Assembly: GCF_036250735.1 (NCBI RefSeq)
Contig: NZ_CP109430.1
Location: forward strand, 5,518,001-5,582,000
DNA from: Streptosporangium sp. NBC_01495
GTDB taxonomy: Bacteria > Actinomycetota > Actinomycetes > Streptosporangiales > Streptosporangiaceae
Length of the DNA stretch: 64,000 nucleotides
Direction: 5' to 3'
The notes under the pieces are model-generated. The model saw only the letters and a list, made by a program, of their open reading frames with translations, had not been told where the DNA came from and ran no database searches. The position numbers and the translations under genes are program-made. This document shows positions 54,911 through 62,785 of the stretch, piece after piece (positions within the stretch are counted from its first letter, which is position 1; the number at the start of each line of letters is the position of its first letter).

Positions 54911-57019
54911 ATGCCGCCCCTGATGCCCACTACCTGGCACCAGTACAACGTTGAGTTCCCCGACCGCAGCACGGCCGTGACCATCGCCGCGCAGGAGCTA
55001 CGTCCGATGCTGAACATGGCCCAGGACGCCGGTCTCCTGCACGGCTGGTGGTTCGTCCGCAAACAACCCTGGCGGCTGCGCGTCGTCGTCGATGACCCCA
55101 CCTACACCATCATCGGTGACCTGCTGGACACGCTGACGGATGATGGCCGGATCACCGGCTGGGCACCCGGAATCTACGAGCCCGAGACGACGGCGTTCGG
55201 CGGGCTGGCCGCCATGGACATCGCACACACGCTGTTTCACCACGACAGCGACCACCTCCTCGCCCGTGCTGCAAAACAGGACGTCTCGCCCCTGGGGCAG
55301 CGTGAGATCACGCCCCTGCTGTGCAGCGTGCTGCTACGCGGCGCCGGCCTGGACTGGTATGAGCAGGGCGACGTCTGGAAGAAGGTGGCGGAGCTGCGCC
55401 CCGCCCAACCCGACGCCATCGCCCCCGACAAGGTCGTCAGGCTGACCGCGGCGATGCGTCGCCTCATGACCGTCGACACCCGCGCGCTGTGCGAGCCGAC
55501 GCGCGACGGCCCGCTGACCGGCTACGACAGGTGGGTCACCGCCTTCGAAGACGCCGGGCAGGCCCTGGCCGACCTGTCGCGCCACGGCCGGTTGAGGCGG
55601 GGCCTGCGCGCCGTCACCGCCCACCACATCATCTTCCACGCCAACCGGGCGGGGCTTTCCATAGCCGACCAATCCGTCCTGGCCGCGCTGGCGTTGAACA
55701 CCGTGTTCATGGCTGAGGGGAACAGCGTGTTCCCCTCAGCCGTCCATCCCACCACCACTAAGGTCTCCCAGATGACTACCCTCAGCGACAGCCCCGCATC
55801 GTCGATGCCGTCCGCCGACCAGCTCCGCGCCGACATGTCCGACCAGCTGAGCAGCCGGAAAGTGATACGCACCCCCGCCGTCGAGGAGGCGTTCCGCCGG
55901 ACCCCACGGCACCTGTTCATTCCCGACGTACCACTGGACCAGGCGTACGACAACAAGCCCGTCTACACCAAGACCGCCGAGGGCGGCGTCTGTATCAGCG
56001 CTGCCTCCCAACCCGGGATGGTCGCCGTGATGCTCGAACAGCTCGAAGCACAACCCGGAGAACAGATCCTGGAAATCGGGGCGGGCACCGGTTACAACGC
56101 GGCACTCATGGCTGCCATCGTTGGCGAGACCGGACGCATCGTGTCCATCGACGTGGACTCCGATCTCGTGGACGGCGCCCGCGAACACCTGGCCGCCGTC
56201 GGCGTGAAGAACGTCGAGGTCATCCTCGGCGACGGCGTGCTCGGCCATCCCGAGAGCGCGCCCTACGACCGGGTGATCGCGACCGTCGGAGCGTTCGAGA
56301 CGCCGACCGCGTGGCTGGAGCAGCTCGCCCCAAGCGGGCGCCTGGTCGTGCCGCTTCGCCTGCGCGGCACCGCCTCCCGCAGCATCGTCTTCGAGCGCGG
56401 GCAAGGCGGTTGGCGCAGCGTGCACAGCACCCTGGCGGTCTTCATGCCGTTGCGCGGCATCGGCGACGACGCACGGCGCATCGTCGTGCTGACCCCGGAG
56501 GGAGACGTGACGTTGCAGGTCCACAAGGACCAGGCGGTCGACGGCCACGCCCTGGCCGGCGCGCTGGACACCGAGCGGCACGAGAGGTGGACCGGTGTGA
56601 TCTTCCCACCGGAGGTGCCGTACGAGTGGATGGAACTGTGGCTGTGCCTGCACCTGGCCAACCCGCTGATGCGAATGAACGTCGAACCCACGGCCACCGA
56701 ACACGGCCAGGTCACCCCCATGTTCCCCTGGGGATCCATGGCCACCACCCGTGACGCCGATCTGGCCTACCTCACCACCCGCCCCGCTCCGCCCGCCGAG
56801 GATGGCGGCAAGCTGTACGAGGTCGGCGTCATCGGTCACGGGCCCAGCGGCCACGACCTTGCCGAGCTGGTGGCCCAGCAGGTCCAGACCTGGGATGCGG
56901 ATTGCCGTAGCCGCAGCGTGCGGTTCGAGATCCCCGACAGCCCGGTAACCGCCGACCCCGCCGCGGGTCGGTTCGTCCTAGAACGCCCGCACCATCCCAT
57001 CACCGTCATCTGGGAGTAA
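54911..57019 (+). CDS. SpaB_C-like domain fused to FxLD-system O-methyltransferase
   Basis: 702 residues from ATG 54911; ATG 54922 is also possible, with AAGG 11 bases before it. The N-terminal 270 residues are a thiopeptide-type SpaB_C-like domain (WHQYNVEFPDRSTAV, WFVRKQPWRLRVVVDD). The C-terminal 400 residues are a PCMT-type methyltransferase (RTPAVEEAFRRTPRHLFIP, ILEIGAGTGYNAALMA, YDRVIATVGAFETP), the 'methyltransferase, FxLD system' type. Relatives methylate Asp in lanthipeptide cores and can yield succinimide/isoAsp; the TDD stretch of the core (Asp46-Asp47) is the obvious target. No exporter is encoded in the cluster. Confidence 0.88.
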   Translation: MPPLMPTTWHQYNVEFPDRSTAVTIAAQELRPMLNMAQDAGLLHGWWFVRKQPWRLRVVVDDPTYTIIGDLLDTLTDDGRITGWAPGIYEPETTAFGGLAAMDIAHTLFHHDSDHLLARAAKQDVSPLGQREITPLLCSVLLRGAGLDWYEQGDVWKKVAELRPAQPDAIAPDKVVRLTAAMRRLMTVDTRALCEPTRDGPLTGYDRWVTAFEDAGQALADLSRHGRLRRGLRAVTAHHIIFHANRAGLSIADQSVLAALALNTVFMAEGNSVFPSAVHPTTTKVSQMTTLSDSPASSMPSADQLRADMSDQLSSRKVIRTPAVEEAFRRTPRHLFIPDVPLDQAYDNKPVYTKTAEGGVCISAASQPGMVAVMLEQLEAQPGEQILEIGAGTGYNAALMAAIVGETGRIVSIDVDSDLVDGAREHLAAVGVKNVEVILGDGVLGHPESAPYDRVIATVGAFETPTAWLEQLAPSGRLVVPLRLRGTASRSIVFERGQGGWRSVHSTLAVFMPLRGIGDDARRIVVLTPEGDVTLQVHKDQAVDGHALAGALDTERHERWTGVIFPPEVPYEWMELWLCLHLANPLMRMNVEPTATEHGQVTPMFPWGSMATTRDADLAYLTTRPAPPAEDGGKLYEVGVIGHGPSGHDLAELVAQQVQTWDADCRSRSVRFEIPDSPVTADPAAGRFVLERPHHPITVIWE

Positions 57020-57031
57020 GCGGGAACGGGA

Positions 57032-58132
57032 ATGGATCCCACCGGTCCGATAGCGCGCCGTTTCCCACTCATCGCGCGACCGCGCCCGGCCTGTGGCCCG
57101 CTCAATGTCCGCGTCGGCGAGTTGTGCGCTCTCGCCGACGCGGCCGAGCGCGACGGTAACCCGTCATCGGCCTCTGCCGTCTTCAACCAGGCCGCTCTGC
57201 TCGCCTCCGACGTCGGACTGCCCAACCTCGCACGAGCCTGGTGCCACCGCCACGCTGAGCTGTACCTGCGCGCCTGCCCCCTGAGCGCACAAGCCGCGCG
57301 CCGCGCCCTGGAACCCCTCGTCAACCTCGCCCGCCTGCGCATCCGCGACGGTGACGGCGACGCCGCTCTGCGACTCCTCACCGACCTGTACGACGCCGTC
57401 ACCGCCCGCACCAACACCGTCATTGACGGCTTGCCGGTACCTGCGGGAACGCTCACCACGACCGGCGACGATCATCAAGAGGTACGCCGGTGGCTGTGGA
57501 GTGTCCTGCTGGCCGAGGGGGCCCGCGCCCTGACCGGCGCGGGCCGCTGGCAGAACGCGCTCACCCACCTTCGGCGGCACAACGGCGTCGGCCGGAGAAT
57601 GCTCGACGGCCGCCAGGTCGCGGTCATCGCCAGCGCCACGGCGGGCGACACGGACGGCGCTTTGGCGCTGCTCGCAAACACCCTTCCTGGCGAGCCCTGG
57701 GAAAACGCGGTGACCGCCTGCCTGACCGTGTTGTGTCATCGGCACACTCACCGGCCAACCAACCAAGAAGTCACCGCCATGCTGGACCGCTACCAGCAGC
57801 TGCCGCCCGTACCAGGTCTGGTGGTGTTCGGCGTGCGCCTAGGCCTGTCCGTCCTCGACGCGGCCAAACGCGTGGACCATCCCGGCGCCCGAGGTATGGC
57901 CGCGTCGCTGATTCGACGGACGGTAACGTCCAGCGACGGATACGCGGCACGCGAGGTGCTCGCCCACGAGGAGTGCGCCGCGCTGCTCACCGATATGCAG
58001 GCACGCGAACTCGCCGAGGTGCTCAACGCCTGCGCGCTGGGACACAAGGCACTCCCCGCACGGCTGAAAAATCACCTCTCGGCCGCGCTGGACACCAGCG
58101 AAACAGTGATCACGCACGGCCACACCAACTAA
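57032..58132 (+). CDS. TPR-like helical protein of the lanthipeptide cluster
   Basis: 366 residues, ATG 57032 behind GGGAACGGGA, 12 bases after the methyltransferase stop. All-helical with repeated A.LL.. patterns (SASAVFNQAALLASDVGLPNLARAWCHRHAELYL, ALRLLTDLYDAV, ALTHLRRHNGVGRRML). Similar helical proteins end other FxLD clusters; function unknown (scaffold, immunity or regulatory partner of the XRE protein are options). A decayed CRISPR repeat begins right after its stop. Confidence 0.75.
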   Translation: MDPTGPIARRFPLIARPRPACGPLNVRVGELCALADAAERDGNPSSASAVFNQAALLASDVGLPNLARAWCHRHAELYLRACPLSAQAARRALEPLVNLARLRIRDGDGDAALRLLTDLYDAVTARTNTVIDGLPVPAGTLTTTGDDHQEVRRWLWSVLLAEGARALTGAGRWQNALTHLRRHNGVGRRMLDGRQVAVIASATAGDTDGALALLANTLPGEPWENAVTACLTVLCHRHTHRPTNQEVTAMLDRYQQLPPVPGLVVFGVRLGLSVLDAAKRVDHPGARGMAASLIRRTVTSSDGYAAREVLAHEECAALLTDMQARELAEVLNACALGHKALPARLKNHLSAALDTSETVITHGHTN

Positions 58133-58133
58133 C

Positions 58134-58163
58134 TCGCCCACAAGTAGGGGCGACTGCGAGAAC
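58134..58163 (-). repeat. Degenerate CRISPR repeat at the distal end of array 1
   Basis: AAGTAGGGGCGACTGCGAGAAC aligns with the second half of the repeat, allowing one small insertion. It lies 45 bases from the first clear repeat, and decay at the leader-distal end is expected for old units. Confidence 0.5.
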
Positions 58164-58208
58164 TCCTGAGCCGCGCACCACTCAACGCGAAGAAGCTGTC
58201 GACAAGAC

Positions 58209-58705
58209 GTTGCCACCCCTCGTAAGGGCGGTAAGGACCCGCTGGACTTTGACGAGCTGGAGGCCACGCTCGCGTTGCGACCCCTCATCGGGGCGATGAG
58301 GACCGCTTTGACGTCGTCGGTCGCGTGGCATCTCGCCCACCTGTTGCGACCCCTCGTAGGGCGATGAGGACTGCTGGACGTTCCGTGACGTTCGATCGTC
58401 GCCAGAACGTTGCGACCCCTCGCAGGGGCGATGAGGACGCTCCGCGCGGACGCCGCCGGCACGAAGGTCGCGCTGTTGCGACCCCTCGTAGGGGCGATGA
58501 GGACGCCTCGCCGCTGGTCTCGCCGCGTACGTGCTCGGCAGTTGCGACCCCTCGTAGGGGCGATGAGGACGGATGTGGTTACTCAGGCAATCTTCGAGCT
58601 TGAGTACTGTTGCGACCCCTCGTAGGGGCGATGAGGACCCCGGGGGCTTGACCTCCTCGAAGGTCGACTTAAGTCGTTGCGACCCCTCGTAGGGGCGATG
58701 AGGAC
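58209..58705 (-). CRISPR. CRISPR array 1, eight repeats
   Basis: Thirty-base repeats at 58209, 58274, 58343 (one base short), 58409, 58475, 58541, 58609 and 58676, with seven spacers of 35-39 bases. Read on the minus strand the repeat starts GTCCTCATCGCCCC and ends GGGGTCGCAAC, so mature crRNAs would have a GUCGCAAC-type 5' tag as in type III. Repeat variants gather at the left, and a leader shared with array 2 adjoins the right end, so transcription is leftward. No spacer match was searched. Confidence 0.95.
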
Positions 58706-58830
58706 AACCCCAGGGTAAAGACGCAGGTCAACGAGTGCAATATCCAGGGCTGAAGTCGATGTTTTGCAGTGAACCTCCGGTTGTGCAGAAAACCCCGGAG
58801 GTTTGCTGCAAAAAGCATGATCATGTGGAG
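58706..58830 (-). promoter_or_regulatory. Leader of array 1
   Basis: About 125 bases nearly identical to 62181-62298 beside array 2. It contains nested inverted repeats TTTTGCAG ... CTGCAAAA and ACCTCCGG ... CCGGAGGT, forming one long interrupted hairpin. On the minus strand TTGCACTCGTTGACC lies upstream of the first repeat and could hold a -35 element. Confidence 0.75.
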
Positions 58831-58900
58831 TCCAGCTCACCCATAAATCGCTCGGCGCGAGCCGTCGTTTTGACAGGCCATCTGCCGACAACAACTCCGG

Positions 58901-60217
58901 TCACAGAGAGGCTGCGGGTAGCGCGAGCCACTCTCGGTAGTCGCGCACCGTCGTACGGGACTGGTCCGAGGCGGGTACGGCGTCAGCAACCATTGAAGCG
59001 GTCCGAATCACGAACTGGCTGACGTTGGAGCCGAGGCCCATCACGATGCTACGAGCATGCTCCAGCCCGTCGTCGACGTCGCCGTTCCGCACTGCTGATA
59101 TAGCCCCGTGCAGCCGCAGTTGAGCTTCTCCCCGAGGCACACCACGAGGGTGAGCCCGAAGAGCTTCGCTCTGGGCTTGCTCGGCGTCCGGATGCCCCGA
59201 CAACGCATGAACGAGGGAACGGGTGTGCAGGAGTCTGCGTTCCGTCCAGCCTCCTACCGACAACTCATCAGCCGTGACGTGGTTGGGAAGGGAGTCGAAA
59301 ACGCGGGCCTGTTGGTCGAGACTGGCCCGCGCGCCAGCGTGATCTCCAAGCATGGCCAGTAGTTGGGATCGGGTGGCAAGTGCCCGGGCGGTGGCCGCGT
59401 TCGGACGATCCTGGGTAAGTGCGAGCGCATTGCCAAGGCGTGACAGCAGCAGGCCAGACGGCCGGTCTTCGTAGAATCCCTGGATCGCCTCATCGGCGTC
59501 CACTAGAGCAATGGCTTCATTGTCGCCGGTTTGTAGCGCCGCGCGTCGTGCCGTCGCCCACCATGCCCACGACTCCAGGCGATTTCCCGCATGGCCGAGC
59601 ACTGTGGCCAGCAGTAGCGCCAAGCGGGCGTTGACCCGCATCCACTGGAGTAGCTCACTGCCTGGAGCCCCCGCCATGGCCTTCTGGAACGCGAGCAGGG
59701 CGAGCGACAGATCGGCGACCATCGAGGCAGGAGGCCGAGAAGGGATCTGCAGACCGTACTCCCAGACCCGTTCTTCCCATTCGGCGATACCGGGCAGGCC
59801 CACCCGATGGTCGATGATCGCGCGGAGCTGCTCCAGACCCTCCGTGGGCGGCACCATCGCTGATGCGCCCAACGCGGCGAGGCCCGCCAGAAGGTTTCGT
59901 CGTGCCTGGTCCATAACGTCAGGATCGGACATCGTCGCAGCCCCCGCTACTGATGTGGACACTTGCTTGGTGACAATCCCGTGCAAAGCAATCAAGATTC
60001 CTCCGGCATTCAGGTGAATGTCGAGGCGCCGCACGGCGTCGGCGGGTGCAGGCCGGGCACCTCGCTCCCATCGGGCGAGCAGTGAGTAGTCCACCAGGAT
60101 CTTGCTCGCCACTTCCTGTAGGGAATCGCCGGTCAGCTCTCGGTAGTGCCGCAGAGTCGCGCCCAACAGATGCCACGGCGATTGTGAGGGATCGACCGGA
60201 TCCGGCTGACGTGGCAC
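58901..60217 (-). CDS. XRE-type regulator with TPR-like C-terminal domain (copy 2)
   Basis: 438 residues, GTG 60217 behind AGGAGG. Same architecture as copy 1 at 48142-49461: HTH (LLGATLRHYRELTGDSLQEVASKILVDYSLLARWERGARPAP), MDQARRNLLAGLAALGASA and the helical sensor part (WWATARRAALQTGDNEAIALVDADEAIQGFYEDRPSGLLLSRL). The perfect palindrome at 60244-60266 is 27 bases upstream. Divergent from a SAM methyltransferase gene. Confidence 0.85.
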   Translation of the reverse strand: MPRQPDPVDPSQSPWHLLGATLRHYRELTGDSLQEVASKILVDYSLLARWERGARPAPADAVRRLDIHLNAGGILIALHGIVTKQVSTSVAGAATMSDPDVMDQARRNLLAGLAALGASAMVPPTEGLEQLRAIIDHRVGLPGIAEWEERVWEYGLQIPSRPPASMVADLSLALLAFQKAMAGAPGSELLQWMRVNARLALLLATVLGHAGNRLESWAWWATARRAALQTGDNEAIALVDADEAIQGFYEDRPSGLLLSRLGNALALTQDRPNAATARALATRSQLLAMLGDHAGARASLDQQARVFDSLPNHVTADELSVGGWTERRLLHTRSLVHALSGHPDAEQAQSEALRAHPRGVPRGEAQLRLHGAISAVRNGDVDDGLEHARSIVMGLGSNVSQFVIRTASMVADAVPASDQSRTTVRDYREWLALPAASL

Positions 60218-60243
60218 CGCGACCTCCTGATGTTCTTCGTCGA

Positions 60244-60266
60244 TTTGGCCAACAGCGTTGGCCAAA
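60244..60266. promoter_or_regulatory. Operator palindrome of XRE copy 2
   Basis: TTTGGCCAA, five bases, TTGGCCAAA: a perfect inverted repeat between the XRE gene and the divergent methyltransferase gene. The half-site recurs upstream of XRE copy 1. Confidence 0.7.
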
Positions 60267-60399
60267 CGAGGCCTATGGATGACCTCCCGATCTGCCTCCA
60301 CTATGGCACGCGAGAGCCTTTCAATCACGAAGAGTTCACAACTCCTCACCCATCGGATTGGCTCGCCCTGTCCGTTTCAACTGCCCAGGAAGTGCCTCT

Positions 60400-61242
60400 G
60401 TGCCCAGCCAGCCTGATGCCGGATCGACGACCGGTCGACCGTACGACAACAACCGTGCCGTGAACGCTCTGTGTTTCAGCCGTCCGAGCGCTCCCCGTAT
60501 CGATAACTACTTGCTCACCGGGAAAGCCATCTATGAGCTTGACCAGGAAGCTGGCGATGCGCTGATCGCCGCCGTCCCCGGCGTCCGTGACATGGTCCGC
60601 GCACGCCGAGCGTTCGTAAAGCGCACCGTACGACGCCTTGCCGAAAATGGCATCGACCAGTTCGTCGACTTCGGCTGCGGCATGCCCAGTAGCGAGAACG
60701 TCCACCAAGTCGCCCACGCCGTGAACTCGAATTCCCGCGTCATCTATATCGACCACGACCCGATCGTCCTGCAACACGCCTGGGCGTATCTGAGCTACCC
60801 CGGCACGGAGGTCGTCACCGCAGACGTACGAGACATGCGACTCGTCCTGGCCGCCCTGCACGAGCATGGCCTGCTGGACCTATGTCGCCCTGCCGGCGTG
60901 CTGCTGACCGGCGTACTTGACTTCGTCGCGGACACCCATCTTTCCGCCATTTTCACCGGACTTCGCAAATCCCTCGCTCCTCGTAGCCACGTGGCTTTGA
61001 CTCACATCTGTACGGACAAGCTGCTTAGCGCTGAGATCGAAACAATAACTTCGATTCACACACGAACTCAAACACCGATTTATCTACGCGATCATAACGC
61101 CATAGGCAGCCTGCTACAGGGGTTCGACCTAGACGAACCCGGCCTGGTAGAGCTATACCCCTGGGGGCCAGAGGAAGGTGTCTGGCCGGTCAAAAACAGT
61201 TTTCTCCTCGGCGCCACTGGCACCCTCACTCACGTCATATGA
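60400..61242 (+). CDS. SAM-dependent methyltransferase, PF04672 type
   Basis: 280 residues from GTG 60400 behind AGGAAG. Features of the actinobacterial DUF574/Methyltransf_19 family: PSAPRIDNYLLTGKAIYELDQEAGDALIAAVPGVRDMVRARRAFVKRTVRRLAENGIDQFVDFGCGMPSSENVHQVA, VIYIDHDPIVLQHA, and VLLTGVLDFVAD. Such genes are often paired with XRE regulators. Substrate unknown. Lies in the cargo segment between arrays 1 and 2. Confidence 0.85.
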   Translation: MPSQPDAGSTTGRPYDNNRAVNALCFSRPSAPRIDNYLLTGKAIYELDQEAGDALIAAVPGVRDMVRARRAFVKRTVRRLAENGIDQFVDFGCGMPSSENVHQVAHAVNSNSRVIYIDHDPIVLQHAWAYLSYPGTEVVTADVRDMRLVLAALHEHGLLDLCRPAGVLLTGVLDFVADTHLSAIFTGLRKSLAPRSHVALTHICTDKLLSAEIETITSIHTRTQTPIYLRDHNAIGSLLQGFDLDEPGLVELYPWGPEEGVWPVKNSFLLGATGTLTHVI

Positions 61243-61362
61243 CTTCCACCCAGGGGCCAAACAAACCATTTTCTAAAAAATCAAAAATAGAAACTTCACT
61301 TTATCCTCACATGAGCGATAAGGTCCCCCCTCCCAGGCCAGGGGTGCGATCACCACACTCCT

Positions 61363-62180
61363 GGCACACCCCCTCGTAGGGGCGATGAGGACCGCTGATT
61401 CACGAGCTCGGGCACATCCTGTGTGACCAGTTGCGACCCCTCGCAGGGGCGATGTGGACCGGTCATGCTGGACGACTGCTGGCGGTTCCTGACCGTGTTG
61501 CGACCCCTCGCAGGGGCGATGAGGACACCGTGATCATGATGGATGCCAGCCAAACTCCGGCGTTGCGACCCCTCGTAGGGGCGATAAGGACACGGGAGCG
61601 GGACGCGGCGTGGCGCACCCTCGCCGCGTTGCGACCCCTCGTAAGGGTGATGAGGACCGGCGGTGAGGTTCCAGGCGAGATAGACCATCCCGTATTGCGA
61701 CCCCTCGTAGGGGCGATGAGGACCAGCGCCAGCGGTCTCCGCCGCCCGAAGGAACCCGCGTTGCGACCCCTCGTAGGGGCGATGAGGACCTCACCAACCC
61801 CCAGGGGCAGCTGCGTTTCTCGCAGTTGCGACCCCTCGTAGGGGCGATGAGGACCATTCATTCCACCACCACGGCGTTGTGGGTTGAACGTTGCGACCCC
61901 TCGTAGGGGCGATGAGGACGCGACCGACCCGGCCGGGGCCGGCGACAAGTCGTGTTGCGACCCCTCGTAGGGGCGATGAGGACCTCACCAACCCCCAGGG
62001 GCAGCTGCGTTTCTCGCAGTTGCGACCCCTCGTAGGGGCGATGAGGACCATTCATTCCACCACCACGGCGTTGTGGGTTGAACGTTGCGACCCCTCGTAG
62101 GGGCGATGAGGACCGGCCGCGCGTTTGCGCAGGTCAGGGGCATGATCCGCGTTGCGACCCCTCGTAGGGGCGATGAGGAC
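61363..62180 (-). CRISPR. CRISPR array 2, thirteen repeats
   Basis: Repeats start at 61363 (decayed), 61430, 61497, 61562, 61628, 61694, 61760, 61825, 61890, 61954, 62019, 62084 and 62151, each 30 bases; twelve spacers of 34-38 bases. The seven rightmost are identical in sequence, and variants appear only to the left, so the leader is at the right and transcription is leftward. A two-spacer segment is duplicated inside the array (61790-61919 and 61984-62113). Confidence 0.97.
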
Positions 62181-62298
62181 CCCAGGGTAAAGACGCAGGT
62201 CAACGAGTGCAACATCAAGGGCTGAAGTCGATGTTTTGCAGTGAACCTCCGGTCGTGCAGAAAACCCCGGAGGTCTGCTGCAAAAGCATGATCATAAA
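62181..62298 (-). promoter_or_regulatory. Leader of array 2
   Basis: Copy of the array 1 leader with few differences; two of them (T/C at the left loop edge, T/C after CCGGAGGT) leave the hairpin arms intact. Same nested inverted repeats TTTTGCAG/CTGCAAAA and ACCTCCGG/CCGGAGGT. Confidence 0.75.
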
Positions 62299-62440
62299 GG
62301 CCTTCATTTGGAGGCAGCCCCTCCGTGTCGAGCGCAGATTGGCCCAAGCTTGCCCCCAAAGGTTACGAGCCATCGCTCCCGCCTGTCCGCCAATCGTCTG
62401 AGCTGCGCAAATGCATCAGAAGCTTTCCCGCCGGAGCCGT

Positions 62441-62626
62441 CGTCCATCCCTATGGGTCACTCTATACTTACTCTTGATAGTTGCCCGAGCCTTCGTCTGG
62501 CTCTGGAAACTCCAGGGTGCCGGGTATGGCTTCCGTCCATCCCTATGGGTCACTCTATACTTACTCTTGATAGTTGCCCGAGCCTTCGTCTGGCTCTGGA
62601 AACTCCAGGGTGCCGGGTATGGCTTC
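62441..62626. repeat. 93-bp tandem duplication
   Basis: Two exact copies, 62441-62533 and 62534-62626, each starting CGTCCATCCCTATGGG, plus the first bases of a third (62627). Each contains short inverted repeats (CTGGA-aac-TCCAG inside GGCTC...GGTGCC), so the RNA could fold. It lies in a 490-base gene-free gap between the array 2 leader and the IS110 transposase. Confidence 0.9.
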
Positions 62627-62785
62627 CGTCCATCAGCCGCATGTGAGGCTTCTACTGATTGGCCGCCCGGCGCCCACCGGCGACTCGACTGCTAATTGAG
62701 AAATGCGAAAGATCGCTGAAATAGGGATGAGCCAGCGAGGTTGCCTGCACGACCCCCCGAAAACTTCAGGACGACAGGAGACGGC
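62627..62785 (+). ncRNA. Non-coding left end of the IS110 element, possible bridge RNA
   Basis: IS110-group elements carry a structured bridge RNA in the non-coding end before the recombinase gene. This stretch, perhaps with the preceding 93-bp repeats, occupies that position. No boundary or loop sequence could be assigned by eye, so this is only a positional proposal. Confidence 0.3.

Noticed and set aside
61431..62100. Multiple ORFs on both strands encoding repeats such as LRPLVGAMRT and SSPLRGVAT
   Set aside because: These are translations of the CRISPR repeat, not genes.
62411..62695. 94-codon frame with a twice-repeated hydrophobic 31-residue unit
   Set aside because: The repetition comes from the 93-bp tandem duplication (93 is divisible by 3); no ribosome site, and the position suits the non-coding IS110 end.
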